Origin: JBBQLG01 sp964251665
Lineage (GTDB): Bacteria; Bacteroidota; Bacteroidia; Cytophagales; Spirosomataceae
Length of the DNA: 64,000 nucleotides
Assembly: GCA_964251665.1 (NCBI GenBank)
Contig: CAXUKO010000011.1
Span: forward strand, 1-64,000
Direction of reading: 5' to 3'
Shown here: one piece after another, positions 34,712-44,398 of the stretch
Layout: each line of letters opens with the position of its first letter
Position numbering within the stretch: position 1 is the first letter of the stretch
Notes under the pieces: generated by a model
Database searches by the model: none
The model's input: the letters and a program-made list of their open reading frames with translations, nothing else
What the model was told of the DNA's origin: nothing
Made by a program: the position numbers and the translations under genes

Positions 34712-36670
34712 TTATTTTGCAGGAGGGCCATCAACACCCTTCGTTACATCGACAATCTTGGTGGCTTGTCCGGTCTTTCGTTCCTCAATCTGCTCGAGCA
34801 GTTTCAGACCCATCAGCCCATTCATCGATCCCTCAGTACCGTTGCCGCTGCCGTTGATCACAATGTCGGGAATGACACGGATATGGCCCCGGCCAATCTC
34901 TTCGGTGATCTTGAAACGGGTGAAATTCTCTTCACCCATCGCTTTCACCTGCAACTCGTAAGCCTCAGCGGTGGAGCGGCCAATAGCCAGAATTTTCTCC
35001 GCTTCGGCAGTACCGGTTTTGGCAATACGTTCGGCTTCAGCATCGGCGGTGAGTTTGGTAGCGTCGGCATCCGCTGCGGCCTGCCGACGACGGGCTTCAG
35101 CGTTGGCTTCCGCCCGGGTCTTCGTTGCTTCCGATTCGGCTCCAACCTGTAATTTCAGACTGCGGGCTTCACCCTCCGATTTTTTCACGGCGGCATCAGC
35201 CGTCCGCTGGGCAATCTCCACGCTCTGCTGGGCTTTCACCACCTCGCGCTGAATGTCGGCGAGGGCCGTTTCGCGCTCCATACCCTGCCGTTTTTCCTGC
35301 GTCATGCGCTGCGTATCGTACGTCTTCTCTTCTTCCTGCGCGATTTTCCGGTCGGTTAGGGTTTTCATCAGACTATCGGGTGGGACAATGTCGCCGATGA
35401 GCGTATCAACGGCAATTACGTTGTAAATCTCCAGCACCAGCCGAATGTGTTCGCGGGCAGATTCCTGCCGTTCTTTCCGGGTACTCAAAAAAGCAATTAC
35501 GTCGGAATCCTGCGCCGAGTTACGGAAGTAGTTACCGATGGTGGGTTCCAGCACCTGCGACACTAAATTGACCATGCTGCCGAAGCGGGCAATTACTTTT
35601 GGTGCCTCTACAGACGGTATGTGGATGATCTGGGCTACGTCGAGATTGAACGGGAAACCATCTTTCGAGCGTACTGTGATCGTTGATAGATTGCGGTCGA
35701 GGTTATGCGCTTCGGTGCGGGCATTAGCCCAGTTCAGTACTAGGTTCGTGGTTGGTACACCTTCTACCTTCATCGTGAACGTGTTGATCGGATATTTACC
35801 CGGTCCCAGTGGCTCCATCCAAACGCCCCGGAAGCCTTTCTGAACGATATTACCGTGCTTGAATCCGGCCCCAGTGAGGTCTTCGCCATCTTCACCGATG
35901 TACGAAATCACTACCCCGACATGCCCGATGGGGACCTCCGTCATCGGAATCTCTTCGATCTGAATCGCCCAGGGGTTGATGTAGTACGACCCGGCCAGCA
36001 CCACCTGCGGCTGTAGCCCCCGATTGCCACCATTTTGCAGAAAGAAGTCGACGTTCTGAAAATTGTTATGGCCTTCCACGTTCTTACCCGCAATCTGCCC
36101 CGACGGCAACGGAGCACCATCGAGCGCGGTGATGACACCAACCATGTTTTCTTTTATTACGGTCATGTCGGCAATCGTAACTGTGAACGCATACAGGTTG
36201 ATTCGGTACGTACCCGGCGTCAGCACGGCCGTCTGGCGACCTTTCTGCCCGCCACTGTCCAGAAACTGGATGGTGTCCTGAAAGTTGTCGGAGATCACGC
36301 GTCGGGCCAGGATATTGCCCGTTGGTAATTCGGCCCCGTCGTTGGACAATACCAGTCCGATTTTACCTTCGGGCACCACCGTAAACGGTTGCATCACAAT
36401 GCCGTACTGCCAGGGCCACATCCACCAGTAAAGACCCGGTGCCAGCGTACGGGCCTGATAACCAGCCTCGCCTTTCGTGGCAATAATGCGGCCGTCCGGC
36501 AGGCTGCGGTCAGTGCCGACCAGCGCAAATTTCTTGGTGACCAGCCCAATACGGTCTTCGGGTACGATGACCATCCCGAACAAAAAGCGGAGTACTAATT
36601 TGTAGAGTACTACAGCCAGCACCAGCACAATCAACCAGGACCAGGTTGACATAAACGGTAAAAATTCCAT
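34712..36670 (-). CDS. SPFH/flotillin-family membrane protein
   Basis: 652 residues. One N-terminal transmembrane helix (about 10-32) is followed by a long beta-rich region (35-290) with repeated IPEGKIGLV/VPIGHVGVV-type strands, the SPFH/band-7 core (about 290-440) and a coiled coil rich in Ala, Glu, Lys and Arg (about 445-580: EEEKTYDTQRMTQEKRQ, then repeated AEA/ADA heptads). The tail ends KIVDVTKGVDGPPAK. Flotillins scaffold membrane microdomains. The extended strand-rich region before SPFH makes it longer than typical flotillins of about 500 residues. It is followed on its 3' side by remnants of duplicate copies of its own tail. Confidence 0.9.
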   Translation of the reverse strand: MEFLPFMSTWSWLIVLVLAVVLYKLVLRFLFGMVIVPEDRIGLVTKKFALVGTDRSLPDGRIIATKGEAGYQARTLAPGLYWWMWPWQYGIVMQPFTVVPEGKIGLVLSNDGAELPTGNILARRVISDNFQDTIQFLDSGGQKGRQTAVLTPGTYRINLYAFTVTIADMTVIKENMVGVITALDGAPLPSGQIAGKNVEGHNNFQNVDFFLQNGGNRGLQPQVVLAGSYYINPWAIQIEEIPMTEVPIGHVGVVISYIGEDGEDLTGAGFKHGNIVQKGFRGVWMEPLGPGKYPINTFTMKVEGVPTTNLVLNWANARTEAHNLDRNLSTITVRSKDGFPFNLDVAQIIHIPSVEAPKVIARFGSMVNLVSQVLEPTIGNYFRNSAQDSDVIAFLSTRKERQESAREHIRLVLEIYNVIAVDTLIGDIVPPDSLMKTLTDRKIAQEEEKTYDTQRMTQEKRQGMERETALADIQREVVKAQQSVEIAQRTADAAVKKSEGEARSLKLQVGAESEATKTRAEANAEARRRQAAADADATKLTADAEAERIAKTGTAEAEKILAIGRSTAEAYELQVKAMGEENFTRFKITEEIGRGHIRVIPDIVINGSGNGTEGSMNGLMGLKLLEQIEERKTGQATKIVDVTKGVDGPPAK

Positions 36671-36958
36671 GAGTGAAACAGAGTTTAACGGTTAAGAAAA
36701 ATGAAATGGGGTGAATGAAAACGGGTTTATCAGACCTTACCAAAGTATGGGATGAGGGGATAAACGGAAAGCGGAGCGCTTACATTGGAGTAGAGAAAAG
36801 TTGTCAGATTGACCTGTCAAAGATACACATGAATGAACGACAGCGAGCCGAATCTGGATGATTGGTTACCCAGGATTGCTTCTGTGCAGGGGTATTGATG
36901 AGTGGTGGTGAATAGCTCTGAGAAAAATTGGTAGTTTGCGACGTATGACTATACAGCC

Positions 36959-37537
36959 ATGAAGAAAAACCGACTCGAAGCATTCAGTGATGGCGTAATC
37001 GCGATCATTATTACCATTATGGTGCTGGAAATGAAAATACCACACGGCAGCAGCCCACAGGACCTGATTCCCCTGATTCCGGTGTTTGTCAGCTACGTGA
37101 TCAGCTTCGTTTATGTGGGTATCTACTGGAATAACCATCACCACCTCTGGCAGGTAGTAGATGAAGTAGATGGTAAGATCCTCTGGGCGAACCTGCACCT
37201 TCTTTTCTGGCTCTCCCTGTTTCCGTTTGCTACCGGCTGGATGGGCGAAAATCACTTTACCACCTGGCCAATGGCACTCTACGGATTCGTGTTGTTCATG
37301 GCGGCCCTGGCCTGGTATATTCTATCCCGTTCGCTGATCCGGCTGCATGGGAAAAACTCGGACGTAGCCAAAACACTGGGTCAGACCGGTAAAGAGAAAG
37401 TCTCATCCGTTATCTATGCCATCGCTATTGCCCTGTGTTTTGTGAATACCTGGATCAGCCTGGCTCTCTACGTGCTGGTTGCTGTAGTCTGGTTTATACC
37501 GGATCGCCGGGTTGAACGGAAACTAAGGCATACATAA
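36959..37537 (+). CDS. TMEM175-family (DUF1211) potassium channel
   Basis: 192 residues with six hydrophobic segments. The signature R5...FSDGV (9-13) at the start of helix 1 is the family's gating and selectivity motif (RxxxFSDGVxAI), followed by TIMVLEMKIP. A histidine cluster NNHHHLW (about 58-64) lies after helix 2. Bacterial TMEM175 forms a tetrameric K+ leak channel with hydrophobic gating. Monocistronic, ATG start. The 288 bases before it hold no gene and must include its promoter and that of the flotillin gene. Confidence 0.92.
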   Translation: MKKNRLEAFSDGVIAIIITIMVLEMKIPHGSSPQDLIPLIPVFVSYVISFVYVGIYWNNHHHLWQVVDEVDGKILWANLHLLFWLSLFPFATGWMGENHFTTWPMALYGFVLFMAALAWYILSRSLIRLHGKNSDVAKTLGQTGKEKVSSVIYAIAIALCFVNTWISLALYVLVAVVWFIPDRRVERKLRHT

Positions 37538-37643
37538 TACCTGGCCCGCTGCCTTGATAAGCCATTAAATCCTGAACTGAAACGAGTTGCTGAGGTTAAG
37601 GCTGAAACCGGTAGTATCACGAACGTTACCGGCCCGGCAAACC

Positions 37644-38639
37644 ATGCGCATCATTGCTTTAGAAGAACATGTCAGTTTTCCCGACCTGACGAGTCGCATT
37701 CCTGAATCTGTGGTAACGGCGCGGGGGTGGCCCTCGCCATCGAGTCCCAACTCGCCCACCCGGCACGTACAGCAACCACTGGCGGAGGTAGATGACAACC
37801 GGGTTTCGTTGATGGATGAAGCCGGTATTTCGGTACAGGTCTTATCCGTTTCGGGGCCGGGTGCCGATCTGCTGGATGCGCCTGAAGGTCCGGCACTGGC
37901 CCGCGACTATAACGACACGCTGGCCCGGAAAATAGTGGCTTACCCGGATCGGTTCGCGGGCTTTGCCCATTTGCCGATGCTCGTGCCCGAAGCGGCTGCC
38001 GATGAACTGGAGCGCACCGTAACCGACCTTCACTTTTGCGGGGCTATGATTAACGGACTGACGCAAAATCGTTTTCTGGATGATCCACAGTTCCGACCCC
38101 TGCTGGAACGGGCCGAGCAACTGGCGGTGCCGCTGTACCTGCATCCCAATATTCCGCCGGAAAGCGTTCGCCAGACGTATTACGAAGGGTTATCCCCGGT
38201 GTTATCCACCATGCTTGGACTGGCTGGTTTTGGCTGGCATGCCGAAACGGCTATTCACGTGTTGCGGCTTATTCTGTCCGGCACCTTCGAGCGTTATCCC
38301 AAACTACAGCTAATCATTGGTCACATGGGCGAAACGCTGCCGGTGATGATGGCGCGGTGTGACAATACCCTGAGTCAGGAGATGACCGGTCTGCCCCGCA
38401 CTATCAGCGAAACCTTGCAGCAACAGGTATACATCACTACCAGCGGTATCTTCACCCAACCACCGCTGCTGGCTGCTTTGGCAACGTTCGGTATCGACCG
38501 GATTCTGTTTTCGGTCGATTATCCCTTCAGCACCAACGCACAGGGACGCGCTTTTCTGGACGCTATTGCCCTACCACCCGACGATGTAGCTAAAATCGCG
38601 CACGGCAATGCCGAACGGGTGCTGAAACTGAGTGTCTGA
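37644..38639 (+). CDS. Amidohydrolase-family decarboxylase (ACMSD/gamma-resorcylate type)
   Basis: 331 residues from the ATG at 37644, which gives the family start MRIIALEEHVSFP with metal ligands near E8 and H9. The frame opens earlier at 37587 but the extra residues look non-native. TIM-barrel landmarks are YLHPNIPP (metal-ligand His), IIGHMGETLP (catalytic His) and FSVDYPFS (metal-ligand Asp). Relatives include 2-amino-3-carboxymuconate semialdehyde decarboxylase, gamma-resorcylate and 2,3-dihydroxybenzoate decarboxylases, which decarboxylate aromatic or muconate acids without cofactor. Substrate unproven. It converges on the alpha/beta-hydrolase gene, 42 bases apart. Confidence 0.88.
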   Translation: MRIIALEEHVSFPDLTSRIPESVVTARGWPSPSSPNSPTRHVQQPLAEVDDNRVSLMDEAGISVQVLSVSGPGADLLDAPEGPALARDYNDTLARKIVAYPDRFAGFAHLPMLVPEAAADELERTVTDLHFCGAMINGLTQNRFLDDPQFRPLLERAEQLAVPLYLHPNIPPESVRQTYYEGLSPVLSTMLGLAGFGWHAETAIHVLRLILSGTFERYPKLQLIIGHMGETLPVMMARCDNTLSQEMTGLPRTISETLQQQVYITTSGIFTQPPLLAALATFGIDRILFSVDYPFSTNAQGRAFLDAIALPPDDVAKIAHGNAERVLKLSV

Positions 38640-38681
38640 CCCGGCTCAGTAAGGAGATTGGTTTTTGGCTGTAGGTGCTCG

Positions 38682-39563
38682 CTACTGCGTTGACTGATCG
38701 GTACGAACCGTGTCAATGATGAGTTGATTAACCCGGTCGGCGGCTTCGTGCTGTACCCAATGGGTTGCGTCGTCAATGTAGATGAGTCTGCCGTTGTCAC
38801 ACAAGTCAATGCTTCCCTGCGCCAGTTCGGATAGCAAGGTGGAGTCGTGACGGCCCCAGATCACGAGCGTCGGCACGCTGATGCGGATAGTAGCAGGCAG
38901 GGGCGGACGGTGACGCACAAAGGCCCGATACCAGTGAATCATGCTGCGGTAGGCAGTAGCACCATCGGGGGCTGGCTGCGCCCACGCCTGACGGTACTGC
39001 ACCAGATCGGCGTCTGAAAATGTACCAGGCCGACTTGTTCGGCGGAGTGCCTGCCCGGCCAACCACCAGTTGCCCTGTCTTGCCAGCCACTCCGGCAGGA
39101 TGGGTAATTGAAAAAAACCGGCATACCAGCTTCGTAGCAGTTGACGGGGGTTCGTGCGCAAGGCCCGGAGCATGACAGCCAGATGCGGCATGTTCAGGAA
39201 GATACACCGATTCAACCGGTCGGGATAGGTCATCGCCAGCCACCACGCTACGCCACCGCCCCAGTCGTGCCCCACCACGGTCGCCCGCTCCACCCCGGCG
39301 GCATCAATCAGGCCGACAATATCGGCGGTTAGTTTGTCGATGGTGTAGTCGGTAATATCCGTGGGTTTGTCGCTCAGGTTATACCCCCGCTGATCGGGTG
39401 CCCACACCCGGAAACCAGCCGCAGCCAGCGCGTCGATCTGGTGTCGCCAGCTATACCAGTATTCCGGGAAGCCGTGCAGAAGCAGCACCAGCGGCCCATC
39501 GGCGGGTCCGGCTTCGACGACGTGCAGCCGTATGTGGTTGGTATCAATGAAACGATCCTGCAT
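38682..39563 (-). CDS. Epoxide hydrolase-like alpha/beta hydrolase
   Basis: 293 residues. HGFPEYWYSW (30-39) is the HGxP oxyanion motif of epoxide hydrolases, D100 in GHDWGG is the nucleophile (Asp, not Ser, as in epoxide hydrolases and dehalogenases), and WGRHD and THWVQHE supply the acid and the base His. The cap region (about 130-220) includes a Trp/Tyr-rich segment. This architecture favours a soluble epoxide hydrolase hydrolysing epoxides to diols, with haloalkane dehalogenase less likely. Cytoplasmic. Probably transcribed alone. Confidence 0.9.
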   Translation of the reverse strand: MQDRFIDTNHIRLHVVEAGPADGPLVLLLHGFPEYWYSWRHQIDALAAAGFRVWAPDQRGYNLSDKPTDITDYTIDKLTADIVGLIDAAGVERATVVGHDWGGGVAWWLAMTYPDRLNRCIFLNMPHLAVMLRALRTNPRQLLRSWYAGFFQLPILPEWLARQGNWWLAGQALRRTSRPGTFSDADLVQYRQAWAQPAPDGATAYRSMIHWYRAFVRHRPPLPATIRISVPTLVIWGRHDSTLLSELAQGSIDLCDNGRLIYIDDATHWVQHEAADRVNQLIIDTVRTDQSTQ

Positions 39564-39623
39564 AGCGGGACAACCCCCGAACGATGCTCGTAGTTTTGAA
39601 TGGCCCCGACAGTTCGGTAACGG

Positions 39624-40652
39624 TTACTTTGTAGGCAGCGCGTGATTCAGCGACTTTGCTTTCTCGAAGCTGTAATAGAGGTAAAACAAGGCCGGGAGGA
39701 TGAATATACTACCCAGCAGTAAGGCCCAGCCGAGGGCCGTAATAGTGCTGGCCGGTGCTATCTGCCCGGTCAGCGACAGGTTTCGGCCACCCCGTATCAC
39801 AATAAAATCCGGGAAGTGCGCGTAGCCAACCGCCACCAGGATCATCGTTACCTGAAATCCCGCCAGCATACGGGGCAGCAGCGTTTGTCCCTGATGCAGT
39901 AAATAAGCCGATCCCAGCAGCGAAACCGTCGCCAGCCCGATGGCCGTTAACCCGACCGGATTGCCAAATACCCAACGCAACAGGGGAATACCTTCCAGAT
40001 GGGCCGCGCCAAAAACCAGCAGACCGCAACTGACGGCGGCTATCGTCATAATGGTAGTTTTGCGGATGAACCGTTGTTTGTCAGGCTCATTTTCGGCCTC
40101 GCCCACCACGTACACCGACGCCAGATACCCACAGAGTGCCACCGTGAACAACCCAACAGCCACCGAAAACCAGTGCAGCCAGCTAAAGACATAGGCCGAT
40201 AAAAAGTCAGTTGCCTTTGGGTCAATGTAGCCCGCGATCATACTGGCCGCAATGATGCCCAGGAAAAAGGGCGTCACGATGCTGCCGACCGCAAAAATCC
40301 GGTTATAAAGGCCCTGCATGCTATCTTTTACGGCATCGTAGTGGCGAAAGCCAAAGGCCGTACCCCGGGCAATAACGCCCATGAGCATAATCAGCAGCGG
40401 GATGTGCAGACTGACCGACATGACACTGTAGATACGCGGAAAGGCCACAAACAGAATCACGACGGCGATAATCAGCCACATGTGGTTGGCCTCCCAGATA
40501 GGCCCAATGGCCTGATACATGGTTTTGCGGGCCTTCTGACGGTTAGGGTTGGAGGTGAAGAGTTCGACAATACCGGCCCCGAAATCGGCGCCACCCAGCA
40601 GCACATACAGCAAAATGGCCGCACACAGATAAGCAATCACGATATACTGCAT
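39624..40652 (-). CDS. cydB: Cytochrome bd ubiquinol oxidase subunit II
   Basis: 342 residues with about eight to nine transmembrane helices and the CydB start (YLCAAILLYVLLGGADFGAG, where GGADFG is typical), then WEANHMWLI and FRHYDAV. CydB pairs with CydA to form the bd-type quinol oxidase, which reduces O2 with high affinity without proton pumping and helps against nitric oxide and peroxide. It lies 11 bases downstream of cydA in the same operon. No CydX-like small gene is visible after it. Confidence 0.95.
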   Translation of the reverse strand: MQYIVIAYLCAAILLYVLLGGADFGAGIVELFTSNPNRQKARKTMYQAIGPIWEANHMWLIIAVVILFVAFPRIYSVMSVSLHIPLLIMLMGVIARGTAFGFRHYDAVKDSMQGLYNRIFAVGSIVTPFFLGIIAASMIAGYIDPKATDFLSAYVFSWLHWFSVAVGLFTVALCGYLASVYVVGEAENEPDKQRFIRKTTIMTIAAVSCGLLVFGAAHLEGIPLLRWVFGNPVGLTAIGLATVSLLGSAYLLHQGQTLLPRMLAGFQVTMILVAVGYAHFPDFIVIRGGRNLSLTGQIAPASTITALGWALLLGSIFILPALFYLYYSFEKAKSLNHALPTK

Positions 40653-40663
40653 AAGACTATTCG

Positions 40664-41992
40664 TTAAGCCGCGACGGGTTTGGCGGGAACATCGTATAAT
40701 TCAGGCACCATTTTGATCTGGCGATACAGCAGAAAGATGACCACCAAGCTCAGCGAGATATACACCGCCGAGAACAGGTAGAATGAGTAGGCAATGCCGG
40801 GCATGGGCGTTACGGCGTCGGCAGTGCGCATGACTCCGTAAATAATCCACGGCTGGCGACCCACTTCCGTGACGGTCCAACCCGCTTCTACGGCCAGAAA
40901 ACCCGCCGGAATAGCCGCCACAAACAGCCACAGCAGCCACCGGCTTTTTAGCCAGTTTCGTTTGCGCCATAACGCAAAGGCGTACAGCACGGTTATGCCC
41001 ATCATGAACATACCCATGCCCACCATGAGCTGGAAGGCGATATGCGGTACCAGCACAGGTGGCCGGTCGGCGGGTTTTACCCGGTCGAGGCCCTGCACTT
41101 CCTGGGTGAAATTGCCATGTGCCAGAAAACTGAGTAGACCGGGAAGCTTGATGGCATAATCGACGCGCTGGTTTTTCTCGTCGGGAATGCCGCCCAGCAC
41201 TAAGGAGGCCGACTTCTCGGTCTTGAAATGAGCTTCCATCGCGGCTAATTTAGCGGGCTGTCGTTTGGCAACGTCTTTCGCCGAAAAGTCACCACTAAAC
41301 GGCTGAATCAGGGCCGCGACTCCACCGAAAATGGCCGCAATAGTGAACGCGCGGCTGTGAAACTGAACGTTTTTACGCTTCAGCACCATCAGGGCGTGAA
41401 CACCAGCCACTGCAAAGCCAGTAGCCGCAAAGGCTGCAATGGACATGTGAATCGCCTGCGACAGCCACGCCCGGTTGAACATAGCCCGTATGGGGTCGAT
41501 GTGGATATACTGCCCGTTCACGTAGTCGAAACCGGCGGGACTATTCATCCACGCATTGGCCGATACAACGAGTATGCCCGAAAGCAGCCCACTGACACCA
41601 ACGACTACGCCGGTAGCCCAGTGAAACCAGGGATTGAACCGGTCCCAGCCGTACAGAAAGAAGCCCAGCGCGATGGCTTCGATAAAGAACGCGGTGCCCT
41701 CCAGGGAAAACGGCATCCCGAAAATAGGCCCGGCATGCTCCATAAATTGGGGCCATAACAGCCCCAGTTCAAAGGAGAGCATCGTACCCGAAACGGCCCC
41801 GGTCGCAAAGAAAATAGCAACCCCCTGGCTCCAGGCTTTGGTAATGTTTTTATAGGTAACATCCCGCGTGGTGAGCCAGCGATAATGCGCGACGGCCATA
41901 AAAAAAGGCATCGCCATACCAATGCAGGAGTAAATGATGTGAAAACCCAGAGAGAGCGCCATCTGGGCGCGGGCAGCCATAAAATCGTTCAT
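40664..41992 (-). CDS. cydA: Cytochrome bd ubiquinol oxidase subunit I
   Basis: 442 residues, the short-Q-loop type. The N-terminus carries the haem b595 ligand histidine in SLGFHIIYS, and the quinol region appears as GRQPWIIYGVMRTADAVTP (about 385-403). About nine transmembrane helices are visible. It carries the haems and the quinol site of bd oxidase. It diverges from the haem-copper oxidase subunit I gene at 42401 across a 408-base intergenic region, putting two terminal oxidases under one control region. Confidence 0.95.
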   Translation of the reverse strand: MNDFMAARAQMALSLGFHIIYSCIGMAMPFFMAVAHYRWLTTRDVTYKNITKAWSQGVAIFFATGAVSGTMLSFELGLLWPQFMEHAGPIFGMPFSLEGTAFFIEAIALGFFLYGWDRFNPWFHWATGVVVGVSGLLSGILVVSANAWMNSPAGFDYVNGQYIHIDPIRAMFNRAWLSQAIHMSIAAFAATGFAVAGVHALMVLKRKNVQFHSRAFTIAAIFGGVAALIQPFSGDFSAKDVAKRQPAKLAAMEAHFKTEKSASLVLGGIPDEKNQRVDYAIKLPGLLSFLAHGNFTQEVQGLDRVKPADRPPVLVPHIAFQLMVGMGMFMMGITVLYAFALWRKRNWLKSRWLLWLFVAAIPAGFLAVEAGWTVTEVGRQPWIIYGVMRTADAVTPMPGIAYSFYLFSAVYISLSLVVIFLLYRQIKMVPELYDVPAKPVAA

Positions 41993-42400
41993 AGCAGCAT
42001 AAGATTAGTGAAGAGGAGGACTGGCAATCAGGGAGAATCTTCGCCCTCGATGGTCACTTTTGTAACAAACAGTACCGGTTTTTAACTCCACCCGGGCTGC
42101 ATTTGTTGATGGCTATTTGCCGGTAGAAAGGGGAGGGCCGTTTCCTAATTTTCAGCCGCAGTGAACAAGATTCCGCGCGCTTTCGGTCGGTTACGCTGCT
42201 ACAGGCGGTGGCGTTAGTCACCCATGCATAAAACACTAACTTCCTCTAACCATGCAGTTATCCATACAGTGCTCAGTTCGTAGTCGCGATGTCGTAGTCG
42301 CGATGCCCGGCCTCATGCTTTCACGTTGACATCAGTCATGTCAGAAATGCAGTAACACGTAACCTCTTTCCCTCTCCAAGAACCTCCTCAACGTAATTTT
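41993..42400. promoter_or_regulatory. Shared intergenic control region of cydAB and the oxidase subunit I gene
   Basis: 408 bases without a coding signal between divergent oxidase genes. It contains a perfect tandem repeat of a 14-base unit TCGTAGTCGCGATG at 42278-42305 and a perfect dyad TGACAT-CAGTC-ATGTCA at 42327-42343, about 57 bases before the subunit I start. The dyad has the size and symmetry of a CRP/FNR-family site but does not match TTGAT-N4-ATCAA. Promoter boxes could not be placed with confidence. Confidence 0.55.
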
Positions 42401-44380
42401 ATGGGCCTTGATGTTATCATTGTCATTACCGCGATTCTGTGCGGCTGGCTGTTTACGGGATACGCCCGGCGCCGGACGGGTGAGTCTACGGGTCGGGTCG
42501 ATAGTGTGAATCCCGGTATCACCCCGGAGGATGCCGCTCACGGTAAGCACGAACCGCTGTCGCCCCTCCGCAAGTACATCTTCTCGGAAGATCACAAGAC
42601 CATTGCCAAGCAATACCTGTTAACGGGGATTGCCTGGGCCATTATTGGTACCACGCTGTCGCTGCTGTTCAGGATTCAGCTGGGTTTTCCGAACATGAAC
42701 ATGAGTTGGTTACGGCCAATTCTGGGCGGGTGGATTAACTCGGCCGGTAAAATCGACCCTGAGTTTTACCTGGCGCTGGTGACTATGCACGGCACGATCA
42801 TGATCTTTTTCGTACTGACGGCCGGCCTGAGTGGTACGTTCTCCAACTTTCTGATTCCGCTTCAGATTGGTGCCCGGGATATGGCTTCGGGGTTTCTGAA
42901 CATGCTGTCCTACTGGATTTTTTTCCTGGCCAGTCTGGTCATGTTCCTGTCCATATTTCTGGAAACCGGCCCGGCCAATGGCGGCTGGACCTCTTACCCA
43001 CCGCTGAGTGCGGTTAAAGAAGCCTCACAAGGTTCACGGCTGGGACTGACCTACTGGCTGATAAGTATGGCCCTGTTTATTGTTTCCCAACTGCTGGGGG
43101 GGATCAACTACATTACCACGGTCATTAACCTGCGCACGCGGGGTATGTCGTTCAGCAAGTTACCCCTGACCATCTGGGCGTTCCTGCTGACTGCCGTATT
43201 AGGCCTGCTGTCTTTTCCCGTACTGTTTTCGGGGGTACTGCTGCTCCTCTTCGACCGCGAGTTTGGGACCAGTTTTTACCTGTCTGATATTTTTATCGGC
43301 CAGACAGGTACGGCCCTGCCCAATGTGGGCGGCAGCCCAATTTTATACCAGCACCTGTTCTGGTTTCTGGGTCACCCCGAGGTGTATATCGTGCTGCTGC
43401 CAGCCCTGGGCATGACGTCGGAGATATTTGCCGTGCACAGCCGTAAACCGATCTTCGGCTACCGGGCCATGATTGCCTCCATGATTGGTATTGCTTTTTT
43501 GGCCTTTATCGTCTGGGGGCATCACATGTTCGTGACGGGGATGAACCCGTTTCTGGGGTCTATTTTTATGTTTCTGACCCTGATTATTGCCGTTCCATCG
43601 GCCGTAAAGGTGTTTAACTACCTAACTACGCTGTGGCGCGGTAATATCCATTTTACGCCCCAGATGCTGTTCTCAATCGGGCTGGTTTCCTTTTTTATTA
43701 CGGGTGGCCTAACCGGGCTGATTTTAGGAAACTCTGCCCTCGATATTCAATTACACGATACCTACTTCGTTGTCGCCCACTTCCATTTTGTGATGGGGGG
43801 CGTATCGTCGTTCGGCTTTCTGGCGGGTATCTACCAGTGGTACCCCAAGATGTTCGGGCGGATGATGAACCAGACCCTGGGCTATATCCACTTCTGGGGT
43901 TTATTTATTGGGGTTTATCTGCTCTTTTTCCCGATGCACTACCTGGGCATTTCCGGCTACCCACGCCGGTACTACGCCTTCACCAGCTACGACTGGACCA
44001 AGAATTCGTTCATGGATCTGAACACGTCTGTAACCTATGCGGCCGTGCTGGTGCATCTATCCAATGTTGTATTCCTCTTTAATTTCTTCTACAGCATGTT
44101 TTATGGAAAGCGGGCTACTCAGAACCCCTGGCGGGCTAACACGCTGGAGTGGACTACGCCGGTTGAAGAACTGCATGGCAACTGGCCGGGCGAAATACCG
44201 GCTGTTTACCGTTGGCCCTACGACTACAGCAAGCCGGGAGCCAAAGAGGATTTTATTCCGCAGAACGTGCCGTATTCGCAAACACCCGAGTCGAATATGC
44301 CGCATGAGAACGAACAGATCGCTCTCGAACCGCAGATTCAGACTCAGAATCTGAACGACCAGTTTAAACAACCTCACTAA
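42401..44380 (+). CDS. ctaD: Haem-copper cytochrome c oxidase subunit I (stand-alone)
   Basis: 659 residues. After one extra N-terminal helix and a polar linker (1-55), the 12-helix subunit I core follows. Ligands visible: H130 (MHGT) and H462 for the low-spin haem, H325 in GHPEVY cross-linked to Y329, H374-H375 in WGHHMF for CuB, and H460 for the high-spin haem (VAHFH). These are A-type oxidase features. Subunit I alone needs subunit II for electron entry; none is beside it, so partners must be encoded elsewhere, or this is a paralogue exchanging into a complex. It is followed 18 bases later by a succinate-dehydrogenase iron-sulfur gene, and the two are an operon. Confidence 0.93.
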   Translation: MGLDVIIVITAILCGWLFTGYARRRTGESTGRVDSVNPGITPEDAAHGKHEPLSPLRKYIFSEDHKTIAKQYLLTGIAWAIIGTTLSLLFRIQLGFPNMNMSWLRPILGGWINSAGKIDPEFYLALVTMHGTIMIFFVLTAGLSGTFSNFLIPLQIGARDMASGFLNMLSYWIFFLASLVMFLSIFLETGPANGGWTSYPPLSAVKEASQGSRLGLTYWLISMALFIVSQLLGGINYITTVINLRTRGMSFSKLPLTIWAFLLTAVLGLLSFPVLFSGVLLLLFDREFGTSFYLSDIFIGQTGTALPNVGGSPILYQHLFWFLGHPEVYIVLLPALGMTSEIFAVHSRKPIFGYRAMIASMIGIAFLAFIVWGHHMFVTGMNPFLGSIFMFLTLIIAVPSAVKVFNYLTTLWRGNIHFTPQMLFSIGLVSFFITGGLTGLILGNSALDIQLHDTYFVVAHFHFVMGGVSSFGFLAGIYQWYPKMFGRMMNQTLGYIHFWGLFIGVYLLFFPMHYLGISGYPRRYYAFTSYDWTKNSFMDLNTSVTYAAVLVHLSNVVFLFNFFYSMFYGKRATQNPWRANTLEWTTPVEELHGNWPGEIPAVYRWPYDYSKPGAKEDFIPQNVPYSQTPESNMPHENEQIALEPQIQTQNLNDQFKQPH

Positions 44381-44398
44381 CCCATACATCCCCATTCT

